A stretch of DNA of 15,244 nucleotides, from positions 1 through 15,244 of the forward strand of contig WTBX01000205.1 in NCBI GenBank assembly GCA_013138855.1, in the 5' to 3' direction. Origin of the DNA: Methylococcaceae bacterium (GTDB lineage Bacteria > Pseudomonadota > Gammaproteobacteria > Methylococcales > Methylomonadaceae). This document shows, one piece after another, positions 6,478-15,179 of the stretch. A model generated the notes under the pieces. The model made no database searches, was not told where the DNA came from, and was given only the letters and a program-made list of their open reading frames with translations. The position numbers were made by a program, and so were the translations under genes. Position 1 is the stretch's first letter. Each line of letters starts with the position of its first letter.

Positions 6478-9400
6478 AACTCCTTGGAACCTCGGCTCTT
6501 TCTGATTTTCGGATTAATAAACTGTTAACCGAATTAAAAGCTATTGATAACAGCATTAATATCGTTGTTGCGCAATTTGTGCATTTTGTTGATTTAGAGC
6601 AAAACTTAAGCGATTCAGAGCAGGAAATTTTAAATAAATTACTCGATTATGGTGAGTCCCAACAGGCATTACCCATACAAGTATTGCAGTTTATCGTTGC
6701 ACCACGAGCGGGAACCATTTCACCGTGGTCTAGTAAAGCTACTGAAATTGCTCAGCGTTGCGGCTTATCCTCTGTTAAGCGTCTGGAAAGAGGCATCGTT
6801 TATCGTTTGGATACCACGATAGCCTTGTCGGAAAATAGCAAACAAAAAGTCAAAGCTTTACTTCATGACAGAATGACTCAAATCATTGTTGAAAATGAAG
6901 ACGAGTTAGATTTATTTTCTAAACATCAACCTAAAACCCTTCATCGTATTGCCGTCATTGAACAAGGTGCGACTGCCTTGCAAAAGGCTAATATTGAGTT
7001 AGGGCTGGCTTTGTCTGCTGATGAAATAGATTATTTAACCGCAGGTTTTCAAAAATTAAACCGCAACCCTACCGATGTCGAGTTAATGATGTTTGCACAA
7101 GCAAACTCAGAGCATTGTCGCCATAAGATTTTTAATGCAGATTGGACAATTGATGGCGAAGCGCAAGCCATCACCTTGTTTAAGATGATACGCAATACAG
7201 CGGAAAAAAGTCCTGATAATATCTTATCGGCTTATAGTGATAATTCCTCTGTTATTACAGGGTCAAAAGCAAGTGTCTTTATTCGTGATGCGCGTACGGG
7301 TGAGTATGGCTATGTGGAAGAAGATGCGCATTTATTAATGAAGGTCGAAACGCATAATCACCCCACCGCTATTTCGCCTCATGCAGGAGCGGCAACAGGT
7401 TCGGGCGGAGAAATTCGTGATGAAGGTGCGACAGGGCGTGGTTCTGCGACTAAAGCGGGATTAACAGGCTTTACCGTTTCACATTTAAAAATTCCTGGCT
7501 ATCCAAAACCTTGGGAAGAAGATAATGGTAAGCCAGAACGCATTGCATCGGCTTTGGACATTATGCTTGAAGCCCCCGTTGGCGGAGCGGCGTTTAATAA
7601 TGAATTTGGGCGACCTAATATAGCAGGCTATTTTCGTAGCTTTGAACAAACGACTACCGAAGCAGGAAAATTACGCGGTTATCATAAGCCAATTATGTTG
7701 GCGGGGGGGATGGGTAATATTCGTCCGATGTTAGTTGATAAACATCCGATTCCTTCGGGTTCTCTTATTATTATTTTAGGGGGGCCTGCGATGTTAATTG
7801 GCCTAGGCGGTGGGGCGGCTTCGTCTCAAACTTCGGGTGAAAGTGCGGCTGAATTGGATTTTGCATCCGTTCAGCGTGAAAACCCAGAAATGCAGCGTCG
7901 TTGTCAGGAAGTTATTAATCATTGTAATTCTTTAGGTGATAACACCCCCATTATCTCCATTCATGACTTAGGTGCAGGTGGCTTGTCGAACGCTGTTCCT
8001 GAAATCATTAATGATTGCGGTATGGGCGGAAGCTTTGAATTGCGTAAAGTTCAAAACGCTGATTTAGGCATGTCGCCCATGCAAATTTGGTGTAATGAAG
8101 CGCAAGAGCGATTTGTTATTGCCATTAAGCCGAAATCTTTAGCGTTATTTGAATCATTTTGTAAACGTGAACATTGTTTATATGCGGTGATTGGTAAAGC
8201 GACCAAGAAAAAACACCTAACCTTAACTGATAAATTATTTGGTGATAAGCCGATTGATGTCCCGATGTCGGTGTTATTTGGTAATTCGCCTAAATTGCAT
8301 CGAGATGTGGTTCATCAAGAACCAAACTTACGTAAATTAGATTTATTAAGCATCACGCTAAAACGCGCCGTTGATAGAGTGTTAGCGTTTCCTGTCGTCG
8401 CCGATAAAAGCTTTTTAATCCATATTGGCGACCGTTCGGTAACAGGTTTAGTGGCGAGAGATCAAATGGTAGGCCCTTGGCAAGTCCCTGTTGCTGATGT
8501 CGCCGTCACCGCCTCTGGGTTTCACGCCTTAACAGGTGAGGCGATGGCAATAGGCGAACGTACTCCCCTAGCCCTGATTAATGCTCCCGCTTCAGGACGC
8601 ATTGCCATTGCTGAAGCGTTGACGAATTTAGCGGCAGCGCGTATTGGCAAACTTAGTAATATTAAGTTATCGGCTAACTGGATGGCGGCAGCAGGTTCAG
8701 AAGGTGAAGATGCGAGCTTATTTGATACCGTTAAAGCGGTAGGCATGGAATTGTGTCCAAAATTAGGTATCGCCATTCCCGTCGGTAAAGATTCATTGTC
8801 GATGAAAACGGTTTGGAAAGAGGGCAAGCAAGAAAAAACCATGTCTTCACCGCTATCACTGATTATCACCGCTTTTGCACCTGTCCTTGATATTAGTAAA
8901 ACCTTAACGCCACAATTACAAAATCAACCCAGTTCTTTAATTTTGATTGATTTGGGACAAGGTAAAAATCGTCTTGGTGGCTCAGTATTGGCGCAAGTTT
9001 ATAAACAATTAGGTGATGAGTGTCCTGATTTAGATGATGCGAATTTATTAATTAACTTTTTTAATTCAATTCAACAATTAAATGAACAAAACTTATTACT
9101 TGCTTATCATGACCGTTCTGATGGTGGTTTATTGGCAACGATTTGTGAAATGATGTTTGCAGGCCGCTTAGGTGCAACGATTAGCTTGGATGGATTAGGG
9201 AGTAATCTTGAAGCCTTATTTAATGAAGAGTTAGGTGCAGTCTTACAAGTTAAACAAGAGAATGTTGGCAAGGTTGTTGCGTTACTTGCAGAAGCTAATT
9301 TAGGTGATTGCACGCATGTTTTAGGGGCTGTAGAACAAAGGCAGCAGTTGCATATTAATTTTAGAGGGGCGACGGTTTACAATCGTTCTCGCGCAGAACT

Positions 9401-10328
9401 TCAACAAACATGGGCGGATGTTAGCTATAGAATGCAGGCATTACGTGATAATCCCGATTGTGCCAGACAGCAATTTGAAGGCATTAGCGATGATAATGAC
9501 CCTGGTTTAAGTGTAAGCTTAAGCTTTGATGTAGACGAAAATATTGTTGCGCATTTAGAAAATACCTCACGCCCTAAAGTAGCCATCTTACGTGAGCAAG
9601 GTGTCAATGGTCATGTAGAAATGGCGGCCGCTTTTGATAGAGCAGGCTTTCAAGCTATAGATGTTCACATGAGTGATATTATTGATGGGCGTACCCGTTT
9701 ATCTAGTTTTAGAGGGTTAGTTGCCTGCGGTGGTTTTTCTTATGGCGATGTCTTAGGGGCAGGCGGCGGCTGGGCGAAATCTATTTTATTTAATCAACGT
9801 GCTAGAGATGAATTTTCTGCCTTTTTCGCGCGTAAAGATACCTTTGGCTTAGGGGTTTGTAATGGTTGCCAAATGCTGTCAGGCTTAAAAGAACTTATTG
9901 CAGGCGCGGAACATTGGCCAGCGTTTAAACGTAATGATTCCGAACAGTTTGAAGCACGGGTTGCGATGGTCGAAGTGCAAGCTTCTCCTTCTATTTTTAT
10001 GACCGGCATGGAAGGCTCTAAAATTCCAGTGGTGGTTGCGCATGGAGAAGGTCGCGCAGAATTTACCGATCAAGACATGGATAAGGCTAAAGTTGCGTTA
10101 ACGTATGTTGATAATTATGGTGATGTGAGCGAATATTTTCCCGCTAACCCAAATGGTTCACCTAATGGTATTACAGGTTTAACCACGACTGACGGACGTT
10201 TTACCATCATGATGCCGCATCCTGAACGCTGTTTTAGAACCTTGCAAAACTCATGGTTTCCAGATGACTGGGGCGAAGATGGTGCATGGCTGCGAATGTT
10301 TAGGAATGCTCGATTATGGGTTTCCTAA
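6471..10328 (+). CDS. purL: Phosphoribosylformylglycinamidine synthase, large single-chain PurL
   Basis: The product is 1285 aa, the size of the gammaproteobacterial fused enzyme (E. coli about 1295). It converts FGAR, ATP and glutamine to FGAM in de novo purine synthesis. The N-terminal PurS-like domain starts LLGTSALSDFR and includes PGTISPWSSKATEIA. The FGAM synthetase core carries SEHCRHKIFNADW (His215), KVETHNHPTAISP and GGEIRDEGATGRG. The second, pseudo-symmetric half contains SANWMAAAGSEGEDA and GKDSLSM. The C-terminal class I glutaminase has the nucleophile Cys1130 in GVCNGCQM and the His1250/Glu1252 pair in PHPER, with AHGEGRAEF between. All catalytic motifs are intact. The ATG at 6471 is the first in-frame start after a stop and matches the family N-terminus, but no ribosome-binding site is visible. 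Confidence 0.98.
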   Translation: MLKLLGTSALSDFRINKLLTELKAIDNSINIVVAQFVHFVDLEQNLSDSEQEILNKLLDYGESQQALPIQVLQFIVAPRAGTISPWSSKATEIAQRCGLSSVKRLERGIVYRLDTTIALSENSKQKVKALLHDRMTQIIVENEDELDLFSKHQPKTLHRIAVIEQGATALQKANIELGLALSADEIDYLTAGFQKLNRNPTDVELMMFAQANSEHCRHKIFNADWTIDGEAQAITLFKMIRNTAEKSPDNILSAYSDNSSVITGSKASVFIRDARTGEYGYVEEDAHLLMKVETHNHPTAISPHAGAATGSGGEIRDEGATGRGSATKAGLTGFTVSHLKIPGYPKPWEEDNGKPERIASALDIMLEAPVGGAAFNNEFGRPNIAGYFRSFEQTTTEAGKLRGYHKPIMLAGGMGNIRPMLVDKHPIPSGSLIIILGGPAMLIGLGGGAASSQTSGESAAELDFASVQRENPEMQRRCQEVINHCNSLGDNTPIISIHDLGAGGLSNAVPEIINDCGMGGSFELRKVQNADLGMSPMQIWCNEAQERFVIAIKPKSLALFESFCKREHCLYAVIGKATKKKHLTLTDKLFGDKPIDVPMSVLFGNSPKLHRDVVHQEPNLRKLDLLSITLKRAVDRVLAFPVVADKSFLIHIGDRSVTGLVARDQMVGPWQVPVADVAVTASGFHALTGEAMAIGERTPLALINAPASGRIAIAEALTNLAAARIGKLSNIKLSANWMAAAGSEGEDASLFDTVKAVGMELCPKLGIAIPVGKDSLSMKTVWKEGKQEKTMSSPLSLIITAFAPVLDISKTLTPQLQNQPSSLILIDLGQGKNRLGGSVLAQVYKQLGDECPDLDDANLLINFFNSIQQLNEQNLLLAYHDRSDGGLLATICEMMFAGRLGATISLDGLGSNLEALFNEELGAVLQVKQENVGKVVALLAEANLGDCTHVLGAVEQRQQLHINFRGATVYNRSRAELQQTWADVSYRMQALRDNPDCARQQFEGISDDNDPGLSVSLSFDVDENIVAHLENTSRPKVAILREQGVNGHVEMAAAFDRAGFQAIDVHMSDIIDGRTRLSSFRGLVACGGFSYGDVLGAGGGWAKSILFNQRARDEFSAFFARKDTFGLGVCNGCQMLSGLKELIAGAEHWPAFKRNDSEQFEARVAMVEVQASPSIFMTGMEGSKIPVVVAHGEGRAEFTDQDMDKAKVALTYVDNYGDVSEYFPANPNGSPNGITGLTTTDGRFTIMMPHPERCFRTLQNSWFPDDWGEDGAWLRMFRNARLWVS

Positions 10329-10413
10329 AATAATAAATTTATATTTTTAATACTTAGGAATGCGGTTTTAATAACTTACGAAACTATATCAGTTAACTTA
10401 GTAAAACTTATAA

Positions 10414-10464
10414 ACCATGAAGAACATGAAGCTTTAATGATTTTATCTTCATGTTCTTCATGGT
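10414..10464. repeat. Perfect 18-bp inverted repeat downstream of purL
   Basis: ACCATGAAGAACATGAAG (10414-10431) is repeated exactly inverted at 10447-10464 around a 15-nt loop. Each arm holds the heptamer CATGAAG twice, 9 nt apart. It lies 86 bp after the purL stop. The stem could terminate purL, but no T run follows. A diverged relative lies 52 bp further on, which argues for a repeat family. The preceding stretch, 10329-10413, is AT-rich and shows nothing. Confidence 0.7.
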
Positions 10465-10516
10465 AAAAATATATTTTAAGTTTCGGATATTATTTAATCT
10501 TCATCCCCTAATATAT

Positions 10517-10583
10517 GTCCACGAAAGACATGAAAAGCATAAAAGTTTTAATTTATAGCGATATTTTCGTGATTTTCGTGAAC
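10517..10583. repeat. Diverged second copy of the CATGAAG-type inverted repeat
   Basis: GTCCACGAAAGACATGAAA (10517-10535) is complementary to 10565-10583 at 15 of 19 positions, or 17 of 19 if G-U pairs are allowed, around a loop of about 29 nt. Its left arm matches the arm of the repeat at 10414 at 14 of 17 positions over the core CCAYGAARRACATGAAR. The two are best read as old and young members of one family sitting in tandem in the same spacer. Confidence 0.55.
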
Positions 10584-10604
10584 AAGAATGTAAAACGCCT
10601 ATTT

Positions 10605-10646
10605 CTACAAAATAATTTGTAGCAAATTATGCGTTGTTTTTATGCT
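10605..10646 (+). promoter_or_regulatory. Possible promoter and hairpin/operator before the HD-GYP gene
   Basis: CTACAAA (10605-10611) and TTTGTAG (10616-10622) form a 7-bp inverted repeat around ATAA. It overlaps a weak -35-like TTGTAG (10618-10623), with TATGCT (10641-10646) as a -10 candidate at 17-bp spacing. The layout would suit a repressor site, but both promoter boxes are poor matches. Confidence 0.25.
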
Positions 10647-10676
10647 TCACCGTTCAATATATTTAAAAAAACGCTT

Positions 10677-11714
10677 ATGAAAACAATAGTGCTTATTGAT
10701 GATGTGCAACTTAATTTAACACTGCTGTGGCATTTGGTTAAAAGAATTGATGGATATAATTCGGTTAGTTTTTTAGATCCTCAGGAAGCTTTAGCATGGT
10801 GCATAGAAAATGAATATGAGTTAGTCATTGTCGATTATATGATGCCAGAAATGAATGGCATTGAATTCATCAAAGAATTAAAAGGGTGTCCTGCTAAAAA
10901 GGATGCTCCCGTATTAATGGTAACCGCAAATGACCAAATTGATGTGCGTTATACCGCTTTAGAAGCAGGCGCAACTGATTTTTTAAATAAACCGATTGAT
11001 AAAACCGAGTTTATGATTCGGGTACGGAATATGCTGGCACTACGCTCTCATGAGCGTAAATTAGCCGATAAAGCACAATGGCTTGCCGATGAAGTAGAAA
11101 AAGCGACCAAAGAAATTAGAGAACGGGAAGATGAATTAATACACCGTTTGTCTAAGGCGGCTGAATACAGAGACCCTGAAACAGGAAGCCATATTAAAAG
11201 AATGTCTTGGTATTCCAAACATATTGCCGCACAGCTTGGTTTTTCATCGGTTGAGCAAGCTTTGATTTTAGAAGCCGCTCCCATGCACGATATAGGTAAA
11301 GTGGGCATTCCTGATGCAATTTTATTAAAACCGGGGCGTTTAGATTCAGCCGAATTTGAATTAATGAAAGAACATGCAAAAATTGGTTATGAAATTTTAA
11401 GTGGTAGCGCGTCACAATTGATGCAAATGGCTGCGGATATTGCGTTAACACATCATGAAAAATATGATGGCTCGGGTTACCCTAATGGCTTGAAGGGCGA
11501 AGATATTTCTATCTATGGGCGTATTATTGCCGTTGCCGATGTCTTTGATGCACTGACCTCTTCAAGACCGTATAAAAAGGCTTGGCCTACGGAAGATGCC
11601 ATGAATTATTTAAAAGAAAATAGCGGAAAACATTTTGACCCGCTCTGCATTGATGCTTTTTTTAAAAAATGGGATGAGGTTTTAGAAATTCGCGACCGCT
11701 TTAATGAAGGGTAA
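10677..11714 (+). CDS. Response regulator, REC-HD-GYP c-di-GMP phosphodiesterase (RpfG-like)
   Basis: The product is 345 aa. The receiver domain (about 3-120) has the acidic pair Asp8-Asp9, phospho-acceptor Asp53 in IVDYMMPEMNG, Thr83 and Lys105 in NKPID. A charged coiled-coil linker (about 122-160) joins it to the HD-GYP domain (about 155-340). The metal-binding set known from the family is complete: Glu163, His172, His204-Asp205, Lys208, His233, His259-His260 and Asp288, plus the GYP signature (267-269, GSGYPNGLKG). It should therefore hydrolyse c-di-GMP when phosphorylated. The start at 10677 (MKTIVLIDDV) places the REC domain at the N-terminus. An upstream in-frame ATG at 10629 adds 16 unlikely residues. 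No strong ribosome-binding site is seen. The kinase gene starts 55 bp after the stop and is the probable partner. I give no symbol because RpfG proper is defined by DSF signalling, for which there is no evidence here. Confidence 0.93.
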   Translation: MKTIVLIDDVQLNLTLLWHLVKRIDGYNSVSFLDPQEALAWCIENEYELVIVDYMMPEMNGIEFIKELKGCPAKKDAPVLMVTANDQIDVRYTALEAGATDFLNKPIDKTEFMIRVRNMLALRSHERKLADKAQWLADEVEKATKEIREREDELIHRLSKAAEYRDPETGSHIKRMSWYSKHIAAQLGFSSVEQALILEAAPMHDIGKVGIPDAILLKPGRLDSAEFELMKEHAKIGYEILSGSASQLMQMAADIALTHHEKYDGSGYPNGLKGEDISIYGRIIAVADVFDALTSSRPYKKAWPTEDAMNYLKENSGKHFDPLCIDAFFKKWDEVLEIRDRFNEG

Positions 11715-11769
11715 CAGTCAATTTATTCAGTCTTTTCATAACAATAATAATAAACAGACAAGGTTAAAA

Positions 11770-14700
11770 ATGAAAAAAGATTTTTTGCTAAAGTATATAT
11801 TGGCCGCAGGTCTTGTCATTATGTTATTGGCATCTTTTTTTTATTATCAGGAAAATTATGCGCCTGAATTTAAAGATGAAGTTCTGGCTATTACAAAGGA
11901 TATAGAGGTTCTTGATTTAAAATTAAACCAATCAGTATTTGCCTCGCGCTTTGGTTTGCCAGAAAATGATGAAAAAATTCAAGGTTATTTGACTGCATTA
12001 GAGCAAAAACAACAATTACTTAATGACGGTGAATATAATTTAAAAAATTTAGGTGATGAGACGATTAATGCTGAATTACAAGGTATTGCTTATCGTTTAC
12101 GAGAAAAAAAGCAAATTATCGAATCATTTAATAGCGACAGTCAATTATTTTTGGAAGCAAATGATAGCTTTCAGCAACTTACTTATTCCCTTAATAAAGA
12201 AGATAACTTAAATACGCAGATAAAAAATAAAATTTATCACTTACAAGAAATTGTATTGTTAAGTTTTATTAAACCACAGCCAGAGTCGATGAATGTCACA
12301 CTTAAAGAATTATCAAAATTAAGTGCAGAAAAAGGCGGTATCTATAAAAAACAACTTGAATTATTAGCGGCTCAAGCAAAATCTATCTCTCATTATGGCA
12401 TTAACGCACGACAATTAATTAACACATTAATGACCGAATATTCTGTATTAAGTGTTAATTTGGAAAAAAATATTCGCCATTATTTTAAACGCAAGTCAAA
12501 TAGAGAGTACCAGTTACAGACAGGTTTATTTGTCATTTCAATTCTCAGCGTATTTTATGTCGTTTATTTATTATTTCGTTTAGCAAGAAAATCAAATGCA
12601 CTCAGCGAAGTTTTAAAAAATGTGGAGAAATATCAGTTTGCGTTAAATCAACACGCTATTGTGAGTGCCGCTGATGTAAAAGGTAATATTACTTATGTAA
12701 ATGATAAATTTTGTGAAATTAGTGGTTTTGCTCGTGAAGAGTTAATGGGACAAAATCATCGCATGATAAAGTCGAGTTATCATGAAAAAGAAGTTTTTGT
12801 AAATATGTGGCGCACGATTTGTCGCGGTGAAGTCTGGCATGGACAAATAAAAAATAGAAAAAAAGGCGAAGGTTTTTATTGGGTTAATGGCACCATCGTG
12901 CCTTTTTTGGATCAAAAAGGAAAACCGTATCAATATATTTCTATTCGAACCGATATTACTCATCAGAAAAATTTAGAAAAACAACTATTCGATGGTCAGC
13001 ACTTTATGGAAAAAGTGACAGGAACGATGGCACAAGGCGTGTACGCGCTTGATATGAATGGAATTTGTACCTTTTGGAATACCGAAGCCGAACATATTTT
13101 AGGCTGGCGAGCAGAAGAGTTAATTGGTAAAAAATTACATGACATTATTTATTATCAGGATGAAAAAGGTAATCGATTGTTACAAGAAGAATGTATTACT
13201 CATAAAAGTATTCAGGATAAAAAAACCTATAGTTCAGACGCAGGAACTTTTACGCATAAAGACGGTGGTATTTTATCAATTGCCATCACTGCGGTCCCTT
13301 TAATTGAAGACGATAGAGTGATTGGTAGTGTTGCGGTGTTTAATGACATTACCAAACGTAAAGCCGATGAAAAATTATTAACGGAAGCTATCGTAAATGC
13401 TAAGCAAGCAAGCCAGGCGAAAAGTGAATTTTTAGCCAATATGAGCCATGAAATACGTACCCCGATGAATGGCATTATTGGAATGACTGACTTGGCATTA
13501 GAAACAGAGCTTACGGACGAACAGCAAGAATATTTAGAAATCGTTAAAGACTCTTCCTGTGCTTTATTAGCGATTATTAATGATATTTTAGATTTTTCTA
13601 AAATTGAAGCGGGTAAAATTGTCTTACAAAAAGTCGATTTTTTTCTTAATTCATTAATGGAAAAAACATTACTCATGCTCGCGCAAAGGGCAGAACAAAA
13701 AGGCATCAAGCTTGTTAGTAATATTGCAATAGATTCAGGGATTCCCCTACACTTAATTGGAGATCCTGGTAGATTGCGGCAGGTATTAATTAATTTAATT
13801 GGAAATGCGATTAAATTTACCATGGAAGGTAGTGTTACCGTAAACGTAACCTTACAGGAAAAAAATGACCAAAACTGTTGCTTATTATTTAGTGTTACGG
13901 ATACAGGGATTGGCATTGCTAAAAATAAACAGTCAAGTGTTTTTGATTCGTTTTCTCAGGCGGATTCTTCCGTTTCAAGAAAGTTTGGTGGCACAGGCTT
14001 AGGGCTTTCTATTTCTAAGCAATTTATAGAGTTGATGGGAGGTGAGATCTGGTTGGAAAGTGAAGAACATGTTGGAACGACCTTTTCATTTACCAGTTAT
14101 TTTGACTATAACGCAGTTGTTGAATCAGCTGAATTAATAGATTCTGTGGCAAACGAACTTCCCGATAAAGAGCAATCAACATTAGCAGTAAAAGCAGGTA
14201 TAACCGTGACAAATGGCGAAAGCAAACAATTATTAGATATTTTATTAGCAGAAGATAATTTAATTAACCAAAAATTAGCTAAAAAATTATTGGAAAAACA
14301 AGGGCATAAAATTCATATCGCGAATAATGGTTTAGAAGCGGTTGATTTATTTCAAAAACAGGACTTTGATTTAATCTTAATGGATTTTCAAATGCCCGAA
14401 ATGAATGGTTTAGAAGCAACGGGTGAAATAAGAAAACTAGAGGTGCAAAGCAAGGGGCATATCCCTATTATCGCAATGACCGCTAACGCGATGAAAGAAG
14501 ATAGGGAGCGAGCGTTAGCCGCAGGTATGGATGCTTATGTTCCTAAACCCATTAATATTAATGAGTTATTAACTGAAATAGCGGTGTTTTTTCCTGCTAA
14601 AAAAGAGAGTCCTCAAGCCGTTAACACTGTTGTTGATGATGGCTTAGGAGGTTTAATGGTTTGTAACTGGGGTGCTGCCTTAGAACGTTTAGGCGGTGAA

Positions 14701-15009
14701 GCTGAAATTTTAGAAATGATGACAAGTATGTTTCTGGAGGAAGAGCGCGGGTACTTGGAAAATATTAAAAATGCTTTGGCTCAAGAAGATGCCCCCTTAC
14801 TTGAGCGTGAGTTACATACTTTAAAAGGTGTTTGCTCAACCATTGGCGCGGAAAAAGTAGAAAAATTAGTTAAAACGCCTGAAAAACTAGCTGCAAAAGG
14901 ACAGTTTTCTGACGTTGCAATAGCCATTGAAGGGCTTGAAAAAAATATGGATGAATTAAATTTATTTTTAAAGGAAAAGCTTAAATTAAGCGAAAAGCCA
15001 GAAATTTAG
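11770..15009 (+). CDS. Hybrid sensor histidine kinase: TM-periplasmic-TM, PAS-PAS, HisKA, HATPase, REC, HPt
   Basis: The product is 1079 aa. TM1 (about 8-27) and TM2 (about 252-274) enclose a roughly 220-residue, almost wholly helical sensor region (LDLKLNQSVFASRFGLPEND, YSLNKEDNLNTQIKNKIYHL) that resembles the all-alpha DAHL type of kinase input domain; that label is tentative. Two PAS domains follow (about 288-400 with a PAC-like end ISIRTDITHQK, and about 410-530 ending VAVFNDITKRK). Then come HisKA with His560 in SHEIRTPMNG, HATPase with Asn679 in the N box, DTGIGIA and GGTGLGLS, REC (about 823-940) with Asp872 in LMDFQMPEMNG, and HPt (about 958-1065) with His1016 in HTLKGVCSTIGA. No HAMP domain is evident. 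The tripartite relay is like BarA/GacS. The start at 11770 has AAGG 6 nt upstream. An alternative ATG at 11704 overlaps the preceding gene but has no ribosome-binding site. The adjacent REC-HD-GYP protein is the likely output. Confidence 0.94.
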   Translation: MKKDFLLKYILAAGLVIMLLASFFYYQENYAPEFKDEVLAITKDIEVLDLKLNQSVFASRFGLPENDEKIQGYLTALEQKQQLLNDGEYNLKNLGDETINAELQGIAYRLREKKQIIESFNSDSQLFLEANDSFQQLTYSLNKEDNLNTQIKNKIYHLQEIVLLSFIKPQPESMNVTLKELSKLSAEKGGIYKKQLELLAAQAKSISHYGINARQLINTLMTEYSVLSVNLEKNIRHYFKRKSNREYQLQTGLFVISILSVFYVVYLLFRLARKSNALSEVLKNVEKYQFALNQHAIVSAADVKGNITYVNDKFCEISGFAREELMGQNHRMIKSSYHEKEVFVNMWRTICRGEVWHGQIKNRKKGEGFYWVNGTIVPFLDQKGKPYQYISIRTDITHQKNLEKQLFDGQHFMEKVTGTMAQGVYALDMNGICTFWNTEAEHILGWRAEELIGKKLHDIIYYQDEKGNRLLQEECITHKSIQDKKTYSSDAGTFTHKDGGILSIAITAVPLIEDDRVIGSVAVFNDITKRKADEKLLTEAIVNAKQASQAKSEFLANMSHEIRTPMNGIIGMTDLALETELTDEQQEYLEIVKDSSCALLAIINDILDFSKIEAGKIVLQKVDFFLNSLMEKTLLMLAQRAEQKGIKLVSNIAIDSGIPLHLIGDPGRLRQVLINLIGNAIKFTMEGSVTVNVTLQEKNDQNCCLLFSVTDTGIGIAKNKQSSVFDSFSQADSSVSRKFGGTGLGLSISKQFIELMGGEIWLESEEHVGTTFSFTSYFDYNAVVESAELIDSVANELPDKEQSTLAVKAGITVTNGESKQLLDILLAEDNLINQKLAKKLLEKQGHKIHIANNGLEAVDLFQKQDFDLILMDFQMPEMNGLEATGEIRKLEVQSKGHIPIIAMTANAMKEDRERALAAGMDAYVPKPININELLTEIAVFFPAKKESPQAVNTVVDDGLGGLMVCNWGAALERLGGEAEILEMMTSMFLEEERGYLENIKNALAQEDAPLLERELHTLKGVCSTIGAEKVEKLVKTPEKLAAKGQFSDVAIAIEGLEKNMDELNLFLKEKLKLSEKPEI

Positions 15010-15055
15010 GCTAGCACCATCTTCTTAAAGTAATCTATAAAATAATTTCACGCTA

Positions 15056-15105
15056 GACTGGCGGCTACCTGAAAGACGTAGTCTTTTGGGTAGCTGCCAG
15101 TCCCC
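15056..15105 (+). repeat. REP-like hairpin repeat, copy A
   Basis: The 22-nt arms 15056-15077 and 15081-15102 pair completely around the loop GTA if three G-U pairs are allowed, followed by CCC. The constant parts are GACTGGCGGC, CTGAA, TTTGG and GCTGCCAGTCCCC. The variable parts lie opposite each other in the stem. It starts 47 bp after the kinase stop. Copy B lies inverted 24 bp further on (linker 15106-15129). Read on the opposite strand, the unit begins GGGGAC ahead of the hairpin, which recalls the short 5' tag of REP elements. Confidence 0.8.
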
Positions 15106-15129
15106 GCTTAAATACAGAACTATAAGTGT

Positions 15130-15179
15130 GGGGACTGGCAGCAAACCAAAGGGCTTAGCCCTTCAGTTTGCCGCCAGTC
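15130..15179 (-). repeat. REP-like hairpin repeat, copy B (inverted)
   Basis: Read on the minus strand, this copy matches copy A at 40 of 50 positions with no gaps. Its arms are 15133-15154 and 15158-15179. Of the ten differences, two are in the loop and eight form four compensating pair changes in the stem. The three wobble pairs occur at the same positions as in copy A. On the plus strand the hairpin is followed by TTTT (15180-15183), so it might also help end the kinase transcript. The remaining bases to the window end (15184-15244) show no gene. Confidence 0.8.

Noticed and set aside
8522..8869. 115-codon open frame antisense to purL
   Set aside because: It sits opposite the highly conserved PurL core with no start signal or domain. 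Other antisense frames in purL were rejected for the same reason.
11704..11769. Upstream ATG for the kinase overlapping the HD-GYP gene
   Set aside because: It has no ribosome-binding site and would add a polar Asn/Gln-rich stretch before the basic MKK start of the membrane anchor. The ATG at 11770 has AAGG at good spacing.
13227..13916. 229-codon open frame antisense to the kinase
   Set aside because: It lies opposite conserved PAS, HisKA and HATPase coding sequence, has no recognisable domain, and is the kind of shadow frame expected in AT-rich genes.
15056..15179. Repeat pair considered as CRISPR or as a pair of ordinary terminators
   Set aside because: The copies are inverted rather than direct, with one short linker and no spacers. 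The first copy is followed by C residues rather than T, and the compensating changes point to a repeat family.
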